A program made the translations under genes and the position numbers. Of a stretch of DNA of 34,713 bases, positions 1 through 9,386 are shown one piece after another (position 1 is the stretch's first letter; every line of letters begins with the position of its first letter). The stretch covers positions 1 through 34,713 of the forward strand of contig CAMCXO010000026.1 of the NCBI GenBank assembly GCA_945883565.1. Reading direction: 5' to 3'. The DNA comes from Chryseobacterium gleum (GTDB taxonomy: Bacteria; Bacteroidota; Bacteroidia; Flavobacteriales; Schleiferiaceae). Below the pieces are notes generated by a model, which was not told the origin of the DNA, did no database searches, and worked only from the letters and a program-made list of their open reading frames with translations.

Positions 1-13
1 TCTTCCATTTTTC

Positions 14-226
14 GCCTCCAGAAAAACACAATTATGGAATGGACTAAAGCCTCATTCCTATTCCTTGAATTGCCTCCAGCTTTAGCTGGAGGATAATAAA
101 ATTCCATTTAGCTAAATATTTCTCTTCTATTCATAAAAATCAACTCCTTATTTTGAATAGCCTCCAGCTTTAGCTGGAAGAAAATAAAATTCCATTCATC
201 GCCTCCAAAAAAACACAATTTTTGGA
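14..226. repeat. Paired hairpin repeats at left edge
   Basis: Two copies of a near-perfect hairpin lie at 73-92 and 161-180. Each has arms CCTCCAGC and GCTGGAGG (GCTGGAAG in the second) around a TTTA loop. They are surrounded by other shared words: a CGCCTCCA-AAAACACAATT word near 14-33 and 200-219, and ATAAAATTCCATT after each hairpin. The stretch therefore looks like imperfect duplications of one palindromic intergenic unit of REP type. No gene is visible from 1 to 233. Confidence 0.75.
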
Positions 227-233
227 TGCCCAG

Positions 234-940
234 ACCTCGAACTCACTTACAACATACCTCGAACTCACCTTCGCAGACTCGTAACTCACTATCTGCAGAC
301 TCGTAACTCACCTTCGCAGTCTCGTAACTCACCTTCGCAGACTCGTAACTCACCTTCGCAGACTCGTAAGTCACCATCGCAGTCTCGTAAGTCACCTTCG
401 CAGACTCGTAAGTCACCTTCGCAGACCTCGAACTCACTTACAACATACCTCGAACTCACCTACTACATACCTCGAACTCACCTTCGCAGACCTCGAACTC
501 ACTTACAACATACCTCGAACTCACTTACAACATACCTCGAACTCACTTACAACATACCTCGAACTCACTTACAACATACCTCGAACTCACCTACCACATA
601 CCTCGAACTCACCTACCACATACCTCGAACTCACCTTCGCAGACCTCGAACTCACTTACCACATACCTCGAACTCACCTTCCACATACCTCGAACTCACC
701 TTCGCAGACCTCGAACTCACCTACCACATACCTCGAACTCACCTACCACATACCTCGAACTCACTTACAACATACCTCGAACTCACCTTCGCAGTCTCGT
801 AAGTCACCTTCGCAGACTCGTAACTCACCATCTGCAGACTCGTAAGTCACCTTCGCAGTCTCGTAACTCACCATCTGCAGACTCGTAAGTCACCTTCGCA
901 GACTCGTAACTCACCTTCGCAGAGTCGTAACTCACCTTCG
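234..940. repeat. 33-unit tandem array of 21-22 bp units
   Basis: About 33 consecutive units can be read, of 21 or 22 bp, average near 21.4. Each has a conserved half and a variable half. One subtype has core CCTCGAACTCAC with tails such as TTACAACAT, CTACCACAT or CTTCGCAG. The other has core CTCGTAACTCAC or CTCGTAAGTCAC with tails such as CTTCGCAG or CATCTGCAG. Subtypes are blocked: units 3-9 and 27-33 are the CTCGTAA type, while units 1-2 and 10-26 are the CCTCGAAC type. There are no long unique spacers as in a CRISPR. Part of the minus strand is open and would give a 7-residue repeat (SAKVSYE), but units of 22 bp break every frame, so coding is unlikely. Confidence 0.95.
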
Positions 941-959
941 GGATTAATTTTTGATCGTC

Positions 960-1178
960 TCAATCGCCGACGCGGGGCTAATTTAAATGTATTTGTTTTA
1001 AATGAATTTTTCTTTTGGCCTGCGGCTATTGAATTTCTTCAATTGGTTAATCTTCAAGGCGCCTAAATTGGCGCAATCCGCGGGAAAAAGAAATCTCCCG
1101 CAGATCCCGCTGATGTTCCCTGATATGTTTTTTCTGCGTCCATCTAGGTAGTCAGCGGTAAAAGGAAATCGCCCACAG
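960..1178. repeat. Dispersed palindromic repeats
   Basis: A half-copy (TCAATCGCCGACGCGGGGCTAA type, 960-981) and a longer copy beginning GGCCTGCGGCTATTGAA (1017-1076) belong to the same family as two copies at 34324-34495. The longer copy contains an ATTGAA/TTCAAT hairpin and a GCGCC/GGCGC hairpin. After it, the motif GCGG-AAAA-GAAATC-CCC-CAG occurs twice as an imperfect direct repeat (1080-1103 and 1155-1178). The first of these forms a perfect GCGGGA/TCCCGC hairpin. No coding potential was seen here. Confidence 0.75.
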
Positions 1179-1249
1179 CCGCCTTAACCAAAGCCTTCTG
1201 AATTAATCATGCCCATCCTTAAATCCGGAAAATCATGGTTCAGACAATA

Positions 1250-1430
1250 GCGGCGAGGACTTGGAGCGGAAAGCCCGGCCCGCGAGGGCTGAAAGGGCTT
1301 TGGCTTTGTATAAGCTTTATGCCCGAAGCGGGGGCGCCCGAAAAGCTACCTTTTTACTGGTATGTATTCGAGAACTTTTTACTGCCAGTCTGTATAAAGT
1401 TCGTATAAACATACTTGTACATTCCAAAAC
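1250..1430. other. GC-rich structured intergenic element
   Basis: The stretch is sharply more G+C rich than its surroundings and full of complementary words: AGCCC...GGGCT around GGCCCGCGA near 1272-1290, GGGC...GCCC bracketing 1295-1324, and CCCGAAGCGGG near 1322-1332. It is followed by the repeated phrase CTTTTTACTG at 1351-1360 and 1376-1385. The wording AGCGGAAAGCCCGGCCCGC...GCCCGAAGCGGGGGCGCCC resembles an intergenic element I recall from other Bacteroidota genomes, but I cannot name it. It may be a small RNA, a REP-like element or a terminator. The TTG-initiated 67-codon frame running through it (1261-1464) has no protein-like character. The rest of 941-1560 shows no gene. Confidence 0.4.
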
Positions 1431-1562
1431 AGCAAGAGTTAAAAGCACACATCTGTTTTGTTAGATTGTAAGACATAAAAGGGATTTAGGCTTTTGCTTT
1501 GAAGGAGGATGAACACTTATTTATTGGAGAGAATAGAACTTTCGCGCGTGCTTTTTACTTGC

Positions 1563-2186
1563 CTATTTCTTTTGTTCCATTTTGAGAATGGCTTCAGAAT
1601 ATGTTTTTGAAATTAAGCTACTGATATCAATGTCATTTGAAGAAAATAGCTCAAGCAGCACTTTCTCTTGTTCCTCTTTAATCCCGCTTAGGGTGCTAAC
1701 AAAGTGCAAAGCATCTTCATCGGTAATTATAGCTCTAATCGAGTCGCCTTGTACCAAATACATTGGATATAAGTCTTTGGGAACTGAGCCAGGGAAAAAT
1801 GCAGTTTGAATTTCAACCGATTTAACAACCATATTGTCTCTTTTTTTTGAAAGAAAAGTAAAATCAGTTAAGTAAAAAATGCTATCCAGAAGATTGAACT
1901 TTTTATTAAAAAAGGATTCGCGGTTTTTCATTCCTTTTTGAGTGCTAACTGATAAAATAAAGACGCGCCTTGGAGCTAGAACTAAGCTATCGAGCGCCAA
2001 AAGCTTCTTTCTGCATGGAGGGCAATTTACCGACCACAATAAAATGACGTCATTATTTTCGGCTGTCTGTAGTACATGGTTTGTAAGTAACTTAACCGTA
2101 GAAAATTCTTTCATCGCCATTTGACCTTTTAATGATAAAAAGATCAGGAGTGAAATTATGGTTGTTGAGGTTTTTTTGCTAAGCAT
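1563..2186 (-). CDS. Secreted thioredoxin-fold protein (CPPC motif)
   Basis: A 207-residue protein with an N-terminal signal-type helix (charged start, then TIISLLIFLSL) ending around GQMA, so it probably acts in the periplasm. The segment VILLWSVNCPPCRKK has the hydrophobic strand plus Cys55-Pro-Pro-Cys58 redox pair typical of the thioredoxin fold, with the CxxC at the start of the first helix. The remainder is not recognisable, so specificity is unknown; TlpA/ResA-like thiol reductases are the nearest general comparison. It lies 23 bp downstream of the lipoprotein gene at 2210-2728 on the same strand, so the two probably form an operon. Both are AT-rich compared with the following block. 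Confidence 0.7.
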   Translation of the reverse strand: MLSKKTSTTIISLLIFLSLKGQMAMKEFSTVKLLTNHVLQTAENNDVILLWSVNCPPCRKKLLALDSLVLAPRRVFILSVSTQKGMKNRESFFNKKFNLLDSIFYLTDFTFLSKKRDNMVVKSVEIQTAFFPGSVPKDLYPMYLVQGDSIRAIITDEDALHFVSTLSGIKEEQEKVLLELFSSNDIDISSLISKTYSEAILKMEQKK

Positions 2187-2209
2187 TTATTCTATAATCG
2201 GTAAATTCA

Positions 2210-2728
2210 TTAATTAATGACGTTATAATTTAATATGTAACCACCATATTCACCTAAGTTTGATTGGTATTCATATGTTCCGTTAACAAGTTCTGCGTAG
2301 GATGCGCCAAGATAGTCTGCCAACGCCTCTGGTAATGGAACATTTTCACCGACCTCTAAATTTAAACTATCTGGATTAAAAAAAGTTGAAGCATCGGCTT
2401 GCCAAAGTATTTCGATGCTTTGGTTTCCCTCAAGTACTTCGGCATCAAATCCAGCTGTAATTCCTGAAGTGGAACTATCTTGTTGGATACCAAAAATTTC
2501 TTCTCCTAATAAAATTAAATGTGCGTCGCAGAAACCGAAACCATATGCACAGTTTAAACTTGCTCTATGTAATTCAACTGTGAATTTGAAAATTGGAAAA
2601 ATCTTCATTGATTCCTGATTGGCTAAATTCAAATCTGATTGATTGTTGTAAGAATCAGGTTTTTTCGTGCAGGCCGAAAGACATACCAGCGCGATGACGA
2701 GCGCTTGCAGACTGAGCTTTGTTTTCAT
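2210..2728 (-). CDS. Hypothetical lipoprotein
   Basis: The chosen start is the Met of MKTKLSLQALV, because it gives a compact lipoprotein signal with lipobox LSAC. An in-frame Met eight codons upstream (2752) would add an untypical leader. The product is about 172 residues. The mature part has two Cys in CAYGFGFCDAH and is otherwise rich in Asn, Gly and acidic residues; no family was recognised. It is first in an apparent two-gene operon with the thioredoxin-fold gene, so the visible Cys pair could be a client or partner site for that enzyme, which is inference only. Confidence 0.65.
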   Translation of the reverse strand: MKTKLSLQALVIALVCLSACTKKPDSYNNQSDLNLANQESMKIFPIFKFTVELHRASLNCAYGFGFCDAHLILLGEEIFGIQQDSSTSGITAGFDAEVLEGNQSIEILWQADASTFFNPDSLNLEVGENVPLPEALADYLGASYAELVNGTYEYQSNLGEYGGYILNYNVIN

Positions 2729-2934
2729 GATTAAGATTTTATAGTTCAACAAAGTTGGGTTTTTTCAAAAAGGGTTGTTAATTAGGTGTTAAATACCGTT
2801 TATCAATGACTACATCTATGACCTGCTGAATCTGTTTTCCCCAAACTTAAAATAATTAATTCTTTAACTGACCTCCAACCAAATGGCTAATCCTCCATCC
2901 CCTTCGGCCGCAAGGTCTGTTTTTAAAACTTAAA

Positions 2935-4815
2935 TTGCCCCCTAAAAATCTACAGCATTTGAAAGCCTTCCTTTGGGCATTGCCCCTCATGTGCCTGGCC
3001 TGCTCGCCTTCTACCACCACCAAACCAATGCCCATGAAACCTACCGACCCGCATAGCTTCGGCAATTCCAACCAAGTAAAACCAACCCATTTGCATTGGC
3101 TCGCCAATATTCAATTCGAATCTAAAACCATACAGGCTGTGGCCGAATGGTCTTTAGAGTACGAAGCGGCCGATACCTTGGTACTGGACAGCTACGAACT
3201 TTTAATAGATAGGGTAGAAGGTGAAGATGGGCAAAACCTAGCTTTCGTCCTTGGGCAGCACGACCCCATTTTGGGAGCACCTCTTAAAATAGCCCTTGAA
3301 AACAACCGTAAAGTGCGCATTTTTTACCGCACTCCGGCCAATGCGAGGGCCCTGCAATGGACCGAGGCCTCGCAAACCGAAGGCAAAACCCACCCTTTCT
3401 TATACACCCAAAGCCAAGCCATTTTGGCCCGAACCTGGGTGCCTTGTATGGACAGTCCGGGACTGCGGTTTACCTATTCGGCCAAAGTAAAAGCCCCAGA
3501 AGGGATGATGGTGTTGATGAGCGCCGAAAACCCTCAGGCCCTTAGTGCCGACGATACCTACAGCTTTCAAATGCCTCAACCCATTCCTTCGTATTTATTG
3601 GCCTTGGCTTGTGGAAAGCTTGAATTTCAGGCCATAGGCGAGCGTACCGGGGTGTATGCCGAGCCCCAGACCCTTGAGGCCGCTGCTTACGAATTTGCCG
3701 AAATGGAAACCATGCTAAAGGCCGCCGAAAACCTGTATGGCCCCTACGCCTGGGGCCGATACGACTTAATTGTATTGCCCCCCAGTTTTCCGTTTGGAGG
3801 CATGGAAAACCCCCGTCTTACCTTTGCCACCCCTACCATTATGGCGGGCGACCGTTCGCTGGTATCGCTGGTGGCCCACGAACTGGCCCACTCTTGGTCG
3901 GGCAATCTGGTAACCAACGCCAGTTGGAGCGATTTCTGGTTAAACGAAGGATTTACCGTTTACTTCGAAAACCGGATTATGGAAGCGGTTTATGGGCGCG
4001 ATTATGCCGAAATGCTAGCGGCGCTTAGCCAAGACGAATTGCGGGAAGAGGTAGAGGCCTTTATGAAAACCGCCCCTAAAGATACCCGCTTAAAACTTGA
4101 ACTAAAGGGCAGAAATCCCGACGATGGGGTAACAGCCATTGCCTATGATAAGGGCTATTTCTTTTTGCGGTTGTTGGAAGAAACCGTGGGCCGCGAAACA
4201 TTCGACGCCTTCTTGAAACAGTATTTCAACGAATACGCGTTTCAGGTAATGAATACTGAGCGCTTCTTAGATATTGTGAAAAGCCGCTTGTTAAGTGCCG
4301 AACAATGGGAAAAGCTGATGGTGAACCGCTGGGTGTACGAAGACGGCTTGCCCGAAAATATGCCGAAAGTAGAGGCCGAGCGTTTTGTAACCGTTGACCA
4401 TTGGGCTGGCCAATTTGCGCAAATGCAAACTTTACCCAAACAAGAGGTGTATAAAAACTGGAGCACCCACGAATGGCTGCGGTATATGCGCCTTTTGCCC
4501 GAAACCCTAAGCGGGCAACAGCTCGAAAGTCTCGATGCCACCTTTGCATTTACCCAAAGCCAGAATTCCGAAATTAGCGCCCAATGGCTTAAAATGTACG
4601 TTTCTCAAAGTAAAAGCGCATTGCCCGAGCCCATTCAAAATAAACTCAAAACGTTTTTAGAAAGCGTGGGAAGACGCAAGTTCTTGGTTCCGGTTTACAA
4701 AGCATTGCTCGACGGCGGACATTCGGCTTTGGCCCTCAAACTGTATGAGGCCTACCGAAACAACTACCACGCGGTGGCCCGGGAAACCCTAGATAAATTG
4801 CTGAAAGAGGCCTAA
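2935..4815 (+). CDS. M1 family metalloaminopeptidase (LTA4H/aminopeptidase B-like)
   Basis: A zinc aminopeptidase removing N-terminal residues from peptides. The substrate-binding GGMEN motif is at residues 288-292. The zinc site is HELAH at 315-319 with the third ligand Glu338 in WLNEGF, the same 23-residue spacing as in leukotriene A4 hydrolase. Length (626) and the helical C-terminal domain also fit the LTA4H/aminopeptidase B branch. The N-terminus (LWALPLMCLAC) is a lipoprotein signal, so the enzyme is probably anchored in the envelope. The start is TTG at 2935: there is no in-frame ATG before the lipobox, and the ATG at 2989 would remove the signal helix. It is followed 71 bp later by valS, which has its own promoter. 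Confidence 0.93.
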   Translation: MPPKNLQHLKAFLWALPLMCLACSPSTTTKPMPMKPTDPHSFGNSNQVKPTHLHWLANIQFESKTIQAVAEWSLEYEAADTLVLDSYELLIDRVEGEDGQNLAFVLGQHDPILGAPLKIALENNRKVRIFYRTPANARALQWTEASQTEGKTHPFLYTQSQAILARTWVPCMDSPGLRFTYSAKVKAPEGMMVLMSAENPQALSADDTYSFQMPQPIPSYLLALACGKLEFQAIGERTGVYAEPQTLEAAAYEFAEMETMLKAAENLYGPYAWGRYDLIVLPPSFPFGGMENPRLTFATPTIMAGDRSLVSLVAHELAHSWSGNLVTNASWSDFWLNEGFTVYFENRIMEAVYGRDYAEMLAALSQDELREEVEAFMKTAPKDTRLKLELKGRNPDDGVTAIAYDKGYFFLRLLEETVGRETFDAFLKQYFNEYAFQVMNTERFLDIVKSRLLSAEQWEKLMVNRWVYEDGLPENMPKVEAERFVTVDHWAGQFAQMQTLPKQEVYKNWSTHEWLRYMRLLPETLSGQQLESLDATFAFTQSQNSEISAQWLKMYVSQSKSALPEPIQNKLKTFLESVGRRKFLVPVYKALLDGGHSALALKLYEAYRNNYHAVARETLDKLLKEA

Positions 4816-4836
4816 AGCCCCAAATTCTTAAAGCCC

Positions 4837-4863
4837 TTTGCTAAAACCGAGGGCCTATATTTG
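4837..4863 (+). promoter_or_regulatory. Bacteroidota-type promoter of valS
   Basis: TATATTTG at 4856-4863 matches the -7 consensus TAnnTTTG of Bacteroidota primary sigma factors. A TTTG at 4837-4840 could be the -33 element, with a rather short 15-bp spacer. The valS ATG starts 23 bp after the box. Confidence 0.6.
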
Positions 4864-4886
4864 AAGCTTTAACAAAAAAGGCCTAC

Positions 4887-7502
4887 ATGGAACTGGCAAC
4901 GCGCTACCAACCCGGCGAAATAGAAGACAAGTGGTATAAGCATTGGCTCGAAACCGGGGTGTTTAATTCACAACCGAATTTAGAAAAAGAAGCCTATACG
5001 GTGGTTATTCCGCCCCCAAACGTTACCGGCGTTTTACACATGGGGCATATGCTTAACAATACCATTCAAGATGTGCTGGTGCGCAGAGCACGAATGCAGG
5101 GCAAAGAAGCTTGCTGGGTGCCGGGCACCGACCATGCCTCTATTGCCACCGAGGCCAAAGTGGTGGCCATGCTCAAGGAACAGGGCATAAACAAAAGCGA
5201 AATTAGCCGCGAGGTTTTTTTAGAATACGCCTGGGCATGGAAAGAAAAGTATGGGGGTATTATTCTGGAGCAGCTTAAGAAATTAGGCGCCAGCTGCGAT
5301 TGGTCGCGTACCAAATTTACCATGGAGCCCGATTTGTACGAAGCGGTTCAAGATGTGTTTATAGACCTGTACAACAAAGGCCGTATTTACAGAGGGGTGC
5401 GCATGGTAAACTGGGATCCCCAGGGCAAAACCGCCCTTAGCGACGACGAAGTGAACCACCGCGAGGTTGAGGCCCGTTTTTTTTACATTCAATACCCCAT
5501 TGTGGGCGAAGAAGGGAAGTTCATTACCATTGCCACGGTAAGACCCGAAACCATAATGGCCGATGCGGCCATTTGTGTAAACCCGGCCGACGAACGCTAC
5601 CAATCATTGGTGGGAAAGCAAGCAATAATTCCGCTTATTAACAAGCCCATTCCCATTATAGCCGACGATTATGTTCAGGCCGATTTTGGTACCGGTTGCC
5701 TAAAAGTGACCCCGGCACATGACCTAAACGACTACGAAATAGGACTGAGGCACCATTTGCCGGTTATTGATTTGCTCGACGATTCAGGCAAACTGAACGA
5801 AAATGCCCAAATTTATGTGGGTGAAGACCGTTTTGTGGCACGAAAAAAAATAGCCCGAGAGCTGGAAGAAAAAGGCTTTTTGGTTAAAACCGAGTCGTAT
5901 AAAAGCAATGTGGGCTTTAGCGAGCGAACCGATGCGGTGGTAGAGCCGCGCTTGAGTACCCAGTGGTTCTTGAAAATGGATGAAATTACCCGTCCGGCCC
6001 TCGAAAATGTACTCGGCGATGTGGTTCAGTTGCATCCGGCTAAATTTAAAAATATGTACCGGTCTTGGATGGAGAACGTACGAGATTGGTGCATTTCTCG
6101 TCAGCTGTGGTGGGGACACCGCATTCCGGCCTGGTACTGCCCTCAGGGTAAAATAGCAGTTGGTAAAACCCAGGCAGAGGCTGAAATAGATTATCAAAGC
6201 CGTTTTGGCCATAAACCCGAATCTTTGGTTCAGGATGAAGACGTTTTAGATACCTGGTTTTCTTCTTGGCTTTGGCCCATTAGCGTTTTTGATGCCAAGG
6301 TTTTTAAAACCGGCCAGCCGAATGAAGAACTGCGGTATTTCTATCCCACCAACGATTTGGTAACAGCCCCCGAAATTTTGTTTTTTTGGGTAGCCCGCAT
6401 GATAATGGCCGGCTACGAATACATGGGCGAAAAGCCATTTTCGAATGTTTACCTCACCGGCATTGTACGCGATAAGCAAGGACGAAAAATGTCGAAAAGT
6501 TTGGGTAATTCCCCCGATCCACTCGACCTTATTGCCCAGTATGGTGCCGATGCCGTGCGAACCGGTATGCTGTTTAGTTCGCCCGCCGGCAACGATTTGC
6601 TTTACGATGAAAAACTGGTAGAACAAGGCCGGAATTTTGCGAATAAAATATGGAATGCCTTTAGATTGGTTAAAGGCTGGGATGGTCAAAACACTGAGGC
6701 CGAAAGTGCGCAATTGGAAGCCATTGAGTGGTTTGAAAACCGATTAAATGAGGCGGTTCTGGAAATCGAAAAAGCCTTTGAAGAGTTTAGAATGGCCGAT
6801 GCTCTAATGGTGTGTTACAAGCTTATTTGGGACGATTTCTGCGCTTGGTATTTAGAGGCTGTAAAACCACTTAATGGCCTGATGGCCTTTAGCATTCTAA
6901 ACCAAACCACCTACTTTTTCGACACGCTGCTGCGCATACTCCATCCGTTTATGCCGTTTTTAAGTGAAGAGCTGTGGCAAAACCTTCAGTCAAGACCCGA
7001 AAACAGCAGCATTTGCAAAGCGCCGTATCCGACTTCAGCCAATTTTGACGAAGGGGTTTTGCGCAGGTTCGAACACAGCCGATCGGTGGTTGCCCAGGTG
7101 CGAAACCTTCGCAACCTAAACGGCCTTTCGCCCAAACACGAACTGGAGTTGTTTTACCAGCCCGACAGTCCTGCCCTAACGTCCATTTGCCGTAAACTAG
7201 CCAACCTCAATGGCTTCGAGGTCCTCAACCAAAGCAAAGAAGGCTTTAGCAGTTTTCGCATCAACCAAACCGAATATTATGTGCATTTAGGGGTAGATGT
7301 AAACGTAGAGGAAGAACGCTTGAGGCTTCAAAAAGAACTCGATTACCAAAAAGGATTTTTACAAAGTGTGATGGCTAAACTGGGCAACGAGCGCTTTGTG
7401 GCCGGTGCGCCGGCTGCGGTTTTGGAGCGCGAACAAACCAAGCGAGCCGATGCCGAATCGAAAATTAAAGCCTTGGAAGACCAACTTAAGTCATTAGAAT
7501 AG
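4887..7502 (+). CDS. valS: Valyl-tRNA synthetase
   Basis: Cytoplasmic class I aminoacyl-tRNA synthetase charging tRNA-Val. The HIGH signature is HMGH at residues 51-54 within PPPNVTGVLHMGH, and the KMSKS loop is at 534-538 (GRKMSKSLGNS). Between them lies the editing (CP1) domain, with the typical ATVRPETIMAD and GTGCLKVTPAHD segments. The C-terminal 60-70 residues are a charged coiled coil (VDVNVEEERLRLQKELDYQ) as in ValS tRNA-binding arms. The length of 871 is normal for Bacteroidota ValS. The carboxylase gene follows 42 bp later. Confidence 0.98.
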   Translation: MELATRYQPGEIEDKWYKHWLETGVFNSQPNLEKEAYTVVIPPPNVTGVLHMGHMLNNTIQDVLVRRARMQGKEACWVPGTDHASIATEAKVVAMLKEQGINKSEISREVFLEYAWAWKEKYGGIILEQLKKLGASCDWSRTKFTMEPDLYEAVQDVFIDLYNKGRIYRGVRMVNWDPQGKTALSDDEVNHREVEARFFYIQYPIVGEEGKFITIATVRPETIMADAAICVNPADERYQSLVGKQAIIPLINKPIPIIADDYVQADFGTGCLKVTPAHDLNDYEIGLRHHLPVIDLLDDSGKLNENAQIYVGEDRFVARKKIARELEEKGFLVKTESYKSNVGFSERTDAVVEPRLSTQWFLKMDEITRPALENVLGDVVQLHPAKFKNMYRSWMENVRDWCISRQLWWGHRIPAWYCPQGKIAVGKTQAEAEIDYQSRFGHKPESLVQDEDVLDTWFSSWLWPISVFDAKVFKTGQPNEELRYFYPTNDLVTAPEILFFWVARMIMAGYEYMGEKPFSNVYLTGIVRDKQGRKMSKSLGNSPDPLDLIAQYGADAVRTGMLFSSPAGNDLLYDEKLVEQGRNFANKIWNAFRLVKGWDGQNTEAESAQLEAIEWFENRLNEAVLEIEKAFEEFRMADALMVCYKLIWDDFCAWYLEAVKPLNGLMAFSILNQTTYFFDTLLRILHPFMPFLSEELWQNLQSRPENSSICKAPYPTSANFDEGVLRRFEHSRSVVAQVRNLRNLNGLSPKHELELFYQPDSPALTSICRKLANLNGFEVLNQSKEGFSSFRINQTEYYVHLGVDVNVEEERLRLQKELDYQKGFLQSVMAKLGNERFVAGAPAAVLEREQTKRADAESKIKALEDQLKSLE

Positions 7503-7544
7503 TGAACCGCAAAACCTTATTTTGCCAACAGAAGCAAATGCAAA

Positions 7545-9083
7545 ATGGAATCAATTAAAAAACTCGAAGCCCTGCGCGAACAAGCCCGTTTGGGCGGTGG
7601 TCAAAAGCGCATAGACAGCCAGCACCAAAAGGGCAAATTAACGGCCCGCGAACGCATCGATTTATTGCTCGATCCGGGCAGCTTCGAAGAAATGGGTATG
7701 CTGGTTCAGCACCGCTCCAGCCTTTTTGGTCTCGATAAAGAAGTGTTTTTAGGCGATGGGGTAATAAGCGGACATGGCACCATAAACGGCCGATTGGTGT
7801 ATGTATTCGCTCAAGATTTTACGGTTTTGGGCGGTTCATTGGCCGAGGCCCATGCCGAGAAAATTTGCCGCATCATGGATTTAGCCATGCAAAATGGCGC
7901 CCCGGTAATTGGACTTAACGACAGCGGAGGCGCCCGCATTCAGGAAGGGGTGGTGTCTTTGGGTGGCTATGCCGATATATTCTATCGAAATACCCAAGCC
8001 AGTGGCGTAATTCCTCAAATTTCGGCCATAATGGGCCCTTGCGCAGGTGGCGCGGTGTATTCGCCGGCCCTTACCGATTTTATTATGATGGTTGAAAACA
8101 CCTCTTATATGTTCGTTACCGGGCCCAATGTGGTGAAAACGGTTACCCACGAAGATGTAAGCAGCGAAGATTTAGGCGGCGCTTCGGCTCATAGCACCAA
8201 ATCGGGTGTTACCCACTTTAGCTGCGCCAATGAGGTAGAATGCATAGAAAACATCAAAAGGCTCTTGAGTTATATGCCTCAAAATTGCGAGGAACAACCC
8301 GCCCAATTGGCCTATACCCCACAAGACGAAACGCGTCCGGCATTGGATTCTATTATTCCCGAAAACCCCAATCAGCCGTACGATATACGCGAGGTTATTG
8401 CACAGGTTTGTGATGCCAATAGCTTTTTAGAAGTACATAAAGACTTTGCCGAGAACATGGTGGTGGGTTTTGCCCGTTTGGCCGGAAGAAGCCTGGGCAT
8501 AGTGGCCAACCAGCCGGCTTATTTGGCTGGGGTGCTCGACATCAAATCGTCTCAAAAAGCGGCGCGCTTCGTGCGTTTTTGCGACAGTTTTAACATCCCG
8601 CTCTTGGTGTTTGAAGATGTTCCCGGCTTTTTACCCGGTACCGATCAGGAATGGAACGGCATAATTATGCACGGGGCCAAATTGCTCTATGCATTTAGCG
8701 AAGCCACAGTTCCCCGAATTACCGTTATTACCCGCAAGGCCTACGGAGGCGCCTATGATGTAATGAATTCTAAGCACATTGGTGCCGATGTAAACTACGC
8801 TTGGCCAACCGCCGAAATTGCCGTAATGGGTGCCAAAGGCGCAGCTGAAATTATTTTCAGACACGAGATTCAAAACAGCAGCGACCCTAATGCGGTATTG
8901 CTCGAAAAAGAAAAAGAGTACGCCGAAACCTTCGCCAATCCTTATCGGGCAGCCGCCAGAGGGTTTATAGACGATGTTATTCTGCCTCGAAATACCCGTA
9001 TTCGCCTTATTAAAGCCTTCAAAATGCTAGAGAACAAGGCGGTGAAATTGCCAAGAAAAAAGCACGGCAATATTCCGCTTTAA
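7545..9083 (+). CDS. pccB: Acyl-CoA carboxylase beta subunit (propionyl-CoA type)
   Basis: Carboxyltransferase subunit of a biotin-dependent acyl-CoA carboxylase, 512 residues. Both crotonase-fold halves are seen. The N-terminal half has [13 protein letters not shown] and [17 protein letters not shown] (acyl-CoA and biotin oxyanion regions). The C-terminal half has [20 protein letters not shown] and [16 protein letters not shown]. The pattern is that of PccB/methylmalonyl-CoA carboxyltransferase rather than AccD, which is shorter and has a zinc finger. The biotinylated alpha subunit is not in this window, so the exact substrate (propionyl-CoA versus another acyl-CoA) stays open. A terminator follows at 9142-9172. 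Confidence 0.93.
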   Translation: MESIKKLEALREQARLGGGQKRIDSQHQKGKLTARERIDLLLDPGSFEEMGMLVQHRSSLFGLDKEVFLGDGVISGHGTINGRLVYVFAQDFTVLGGSLAEAHAEKICRIMDLAMQNGAPVIGLNDSGGARIQEGVVSLGGYADIFYRNTQASGVIPQISAIMGPCAGGAVYSPALTDFIMMVENTSYMFVTGPNVVKTVTHEDVSSEDLGGASAHSTKSGVTHFSCANEVECIENIKRLLSYMPQNCEEQPAQLAYTPQDETRPALDSIIPENPNQPYDIREVIAQVCDANSFLEVHKDFAENMVVGFARLAGRSLGIVANQPAYLAGVLDIKSSQKAARFVRFCDSFNIPLLVFEDVPGFLPGTDQEWNGIIMHGAKLLYAFSEATVPRITVITRKAYGGAYDVMNSKHIGADVNYAWPTAEIAVMGAKGAAEIIFRHEIQNSSDPNAVLLEKEKEYAETFANPYRAAARGFIDDVILPRNTRIRLIKAFKMLENKAVKLPRKKHGNIPL

Positions 9084-9141
9084 TCACCTTTGATAGAGCC
9101 GAGGGCTTTGCAATAAAGCCCCAACTGTTATTGATTTATAC

Positions 9142-9172
9142 AAAACCGGATTTGAAAGAGTCCGGTTTTTTG
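9142..9172 (+). terminator. Rho-independent terminator after pccB
   Basis: Perfect 9-bp inverted repeat AAAACCGGA / TCCGGTTTT (9142-9150, 9161-9169) with a 10-nt loop, continuing into T residues. The remaining 9173-9386 holds no gene; a weak -7-like TACCTTCG at 9351-9358 may serve the next gene. Confidence 0.8.
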
Positions 9173-9386
9173 TTGTCATTCCTGTTCTAAAGAAAGCAGC
9201 CGTTTTACATTTTGGGTTGAAAGAGAGGTTAACGGCTTTTGCTGAAATCAAAGAATTTTTTTCGGATTTGTGGTTTAAAGCGCCAAAACCCGAAACCACT
9301 ATGTAGATGCCCATTCGACTCATTACCGCGAAAGCTACCCCTGCTTTATTTACCTTCGGGCATTATCATTATGAATTTATCCCAGC

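Noticed and set aside
243-437. Minus-strand frame encoding SAKVSYE-like heptapeptide repeats
   Set aside because: It is the translation of the 21-bp part of the tandem array; it has no good start and is broken by the 22-bp units.
234-940. CRISPR array
   Set aside because: Units are 21-22 bp in total with no unique 30-bp spacers, and no cas genes are present.
1261-1464. 67-codon plus-strand frame starting with TTG
   Set aside because: It runs through the GC-rich structured element; the composition is not protein-like and there is no clear ribosome-binding site.
2856-3107. Minus-strand frame over the aminopeptidase start
   Set aside because: Mostly antisense to the signal-peptide region of the M1 gene; no recognisable protein features.
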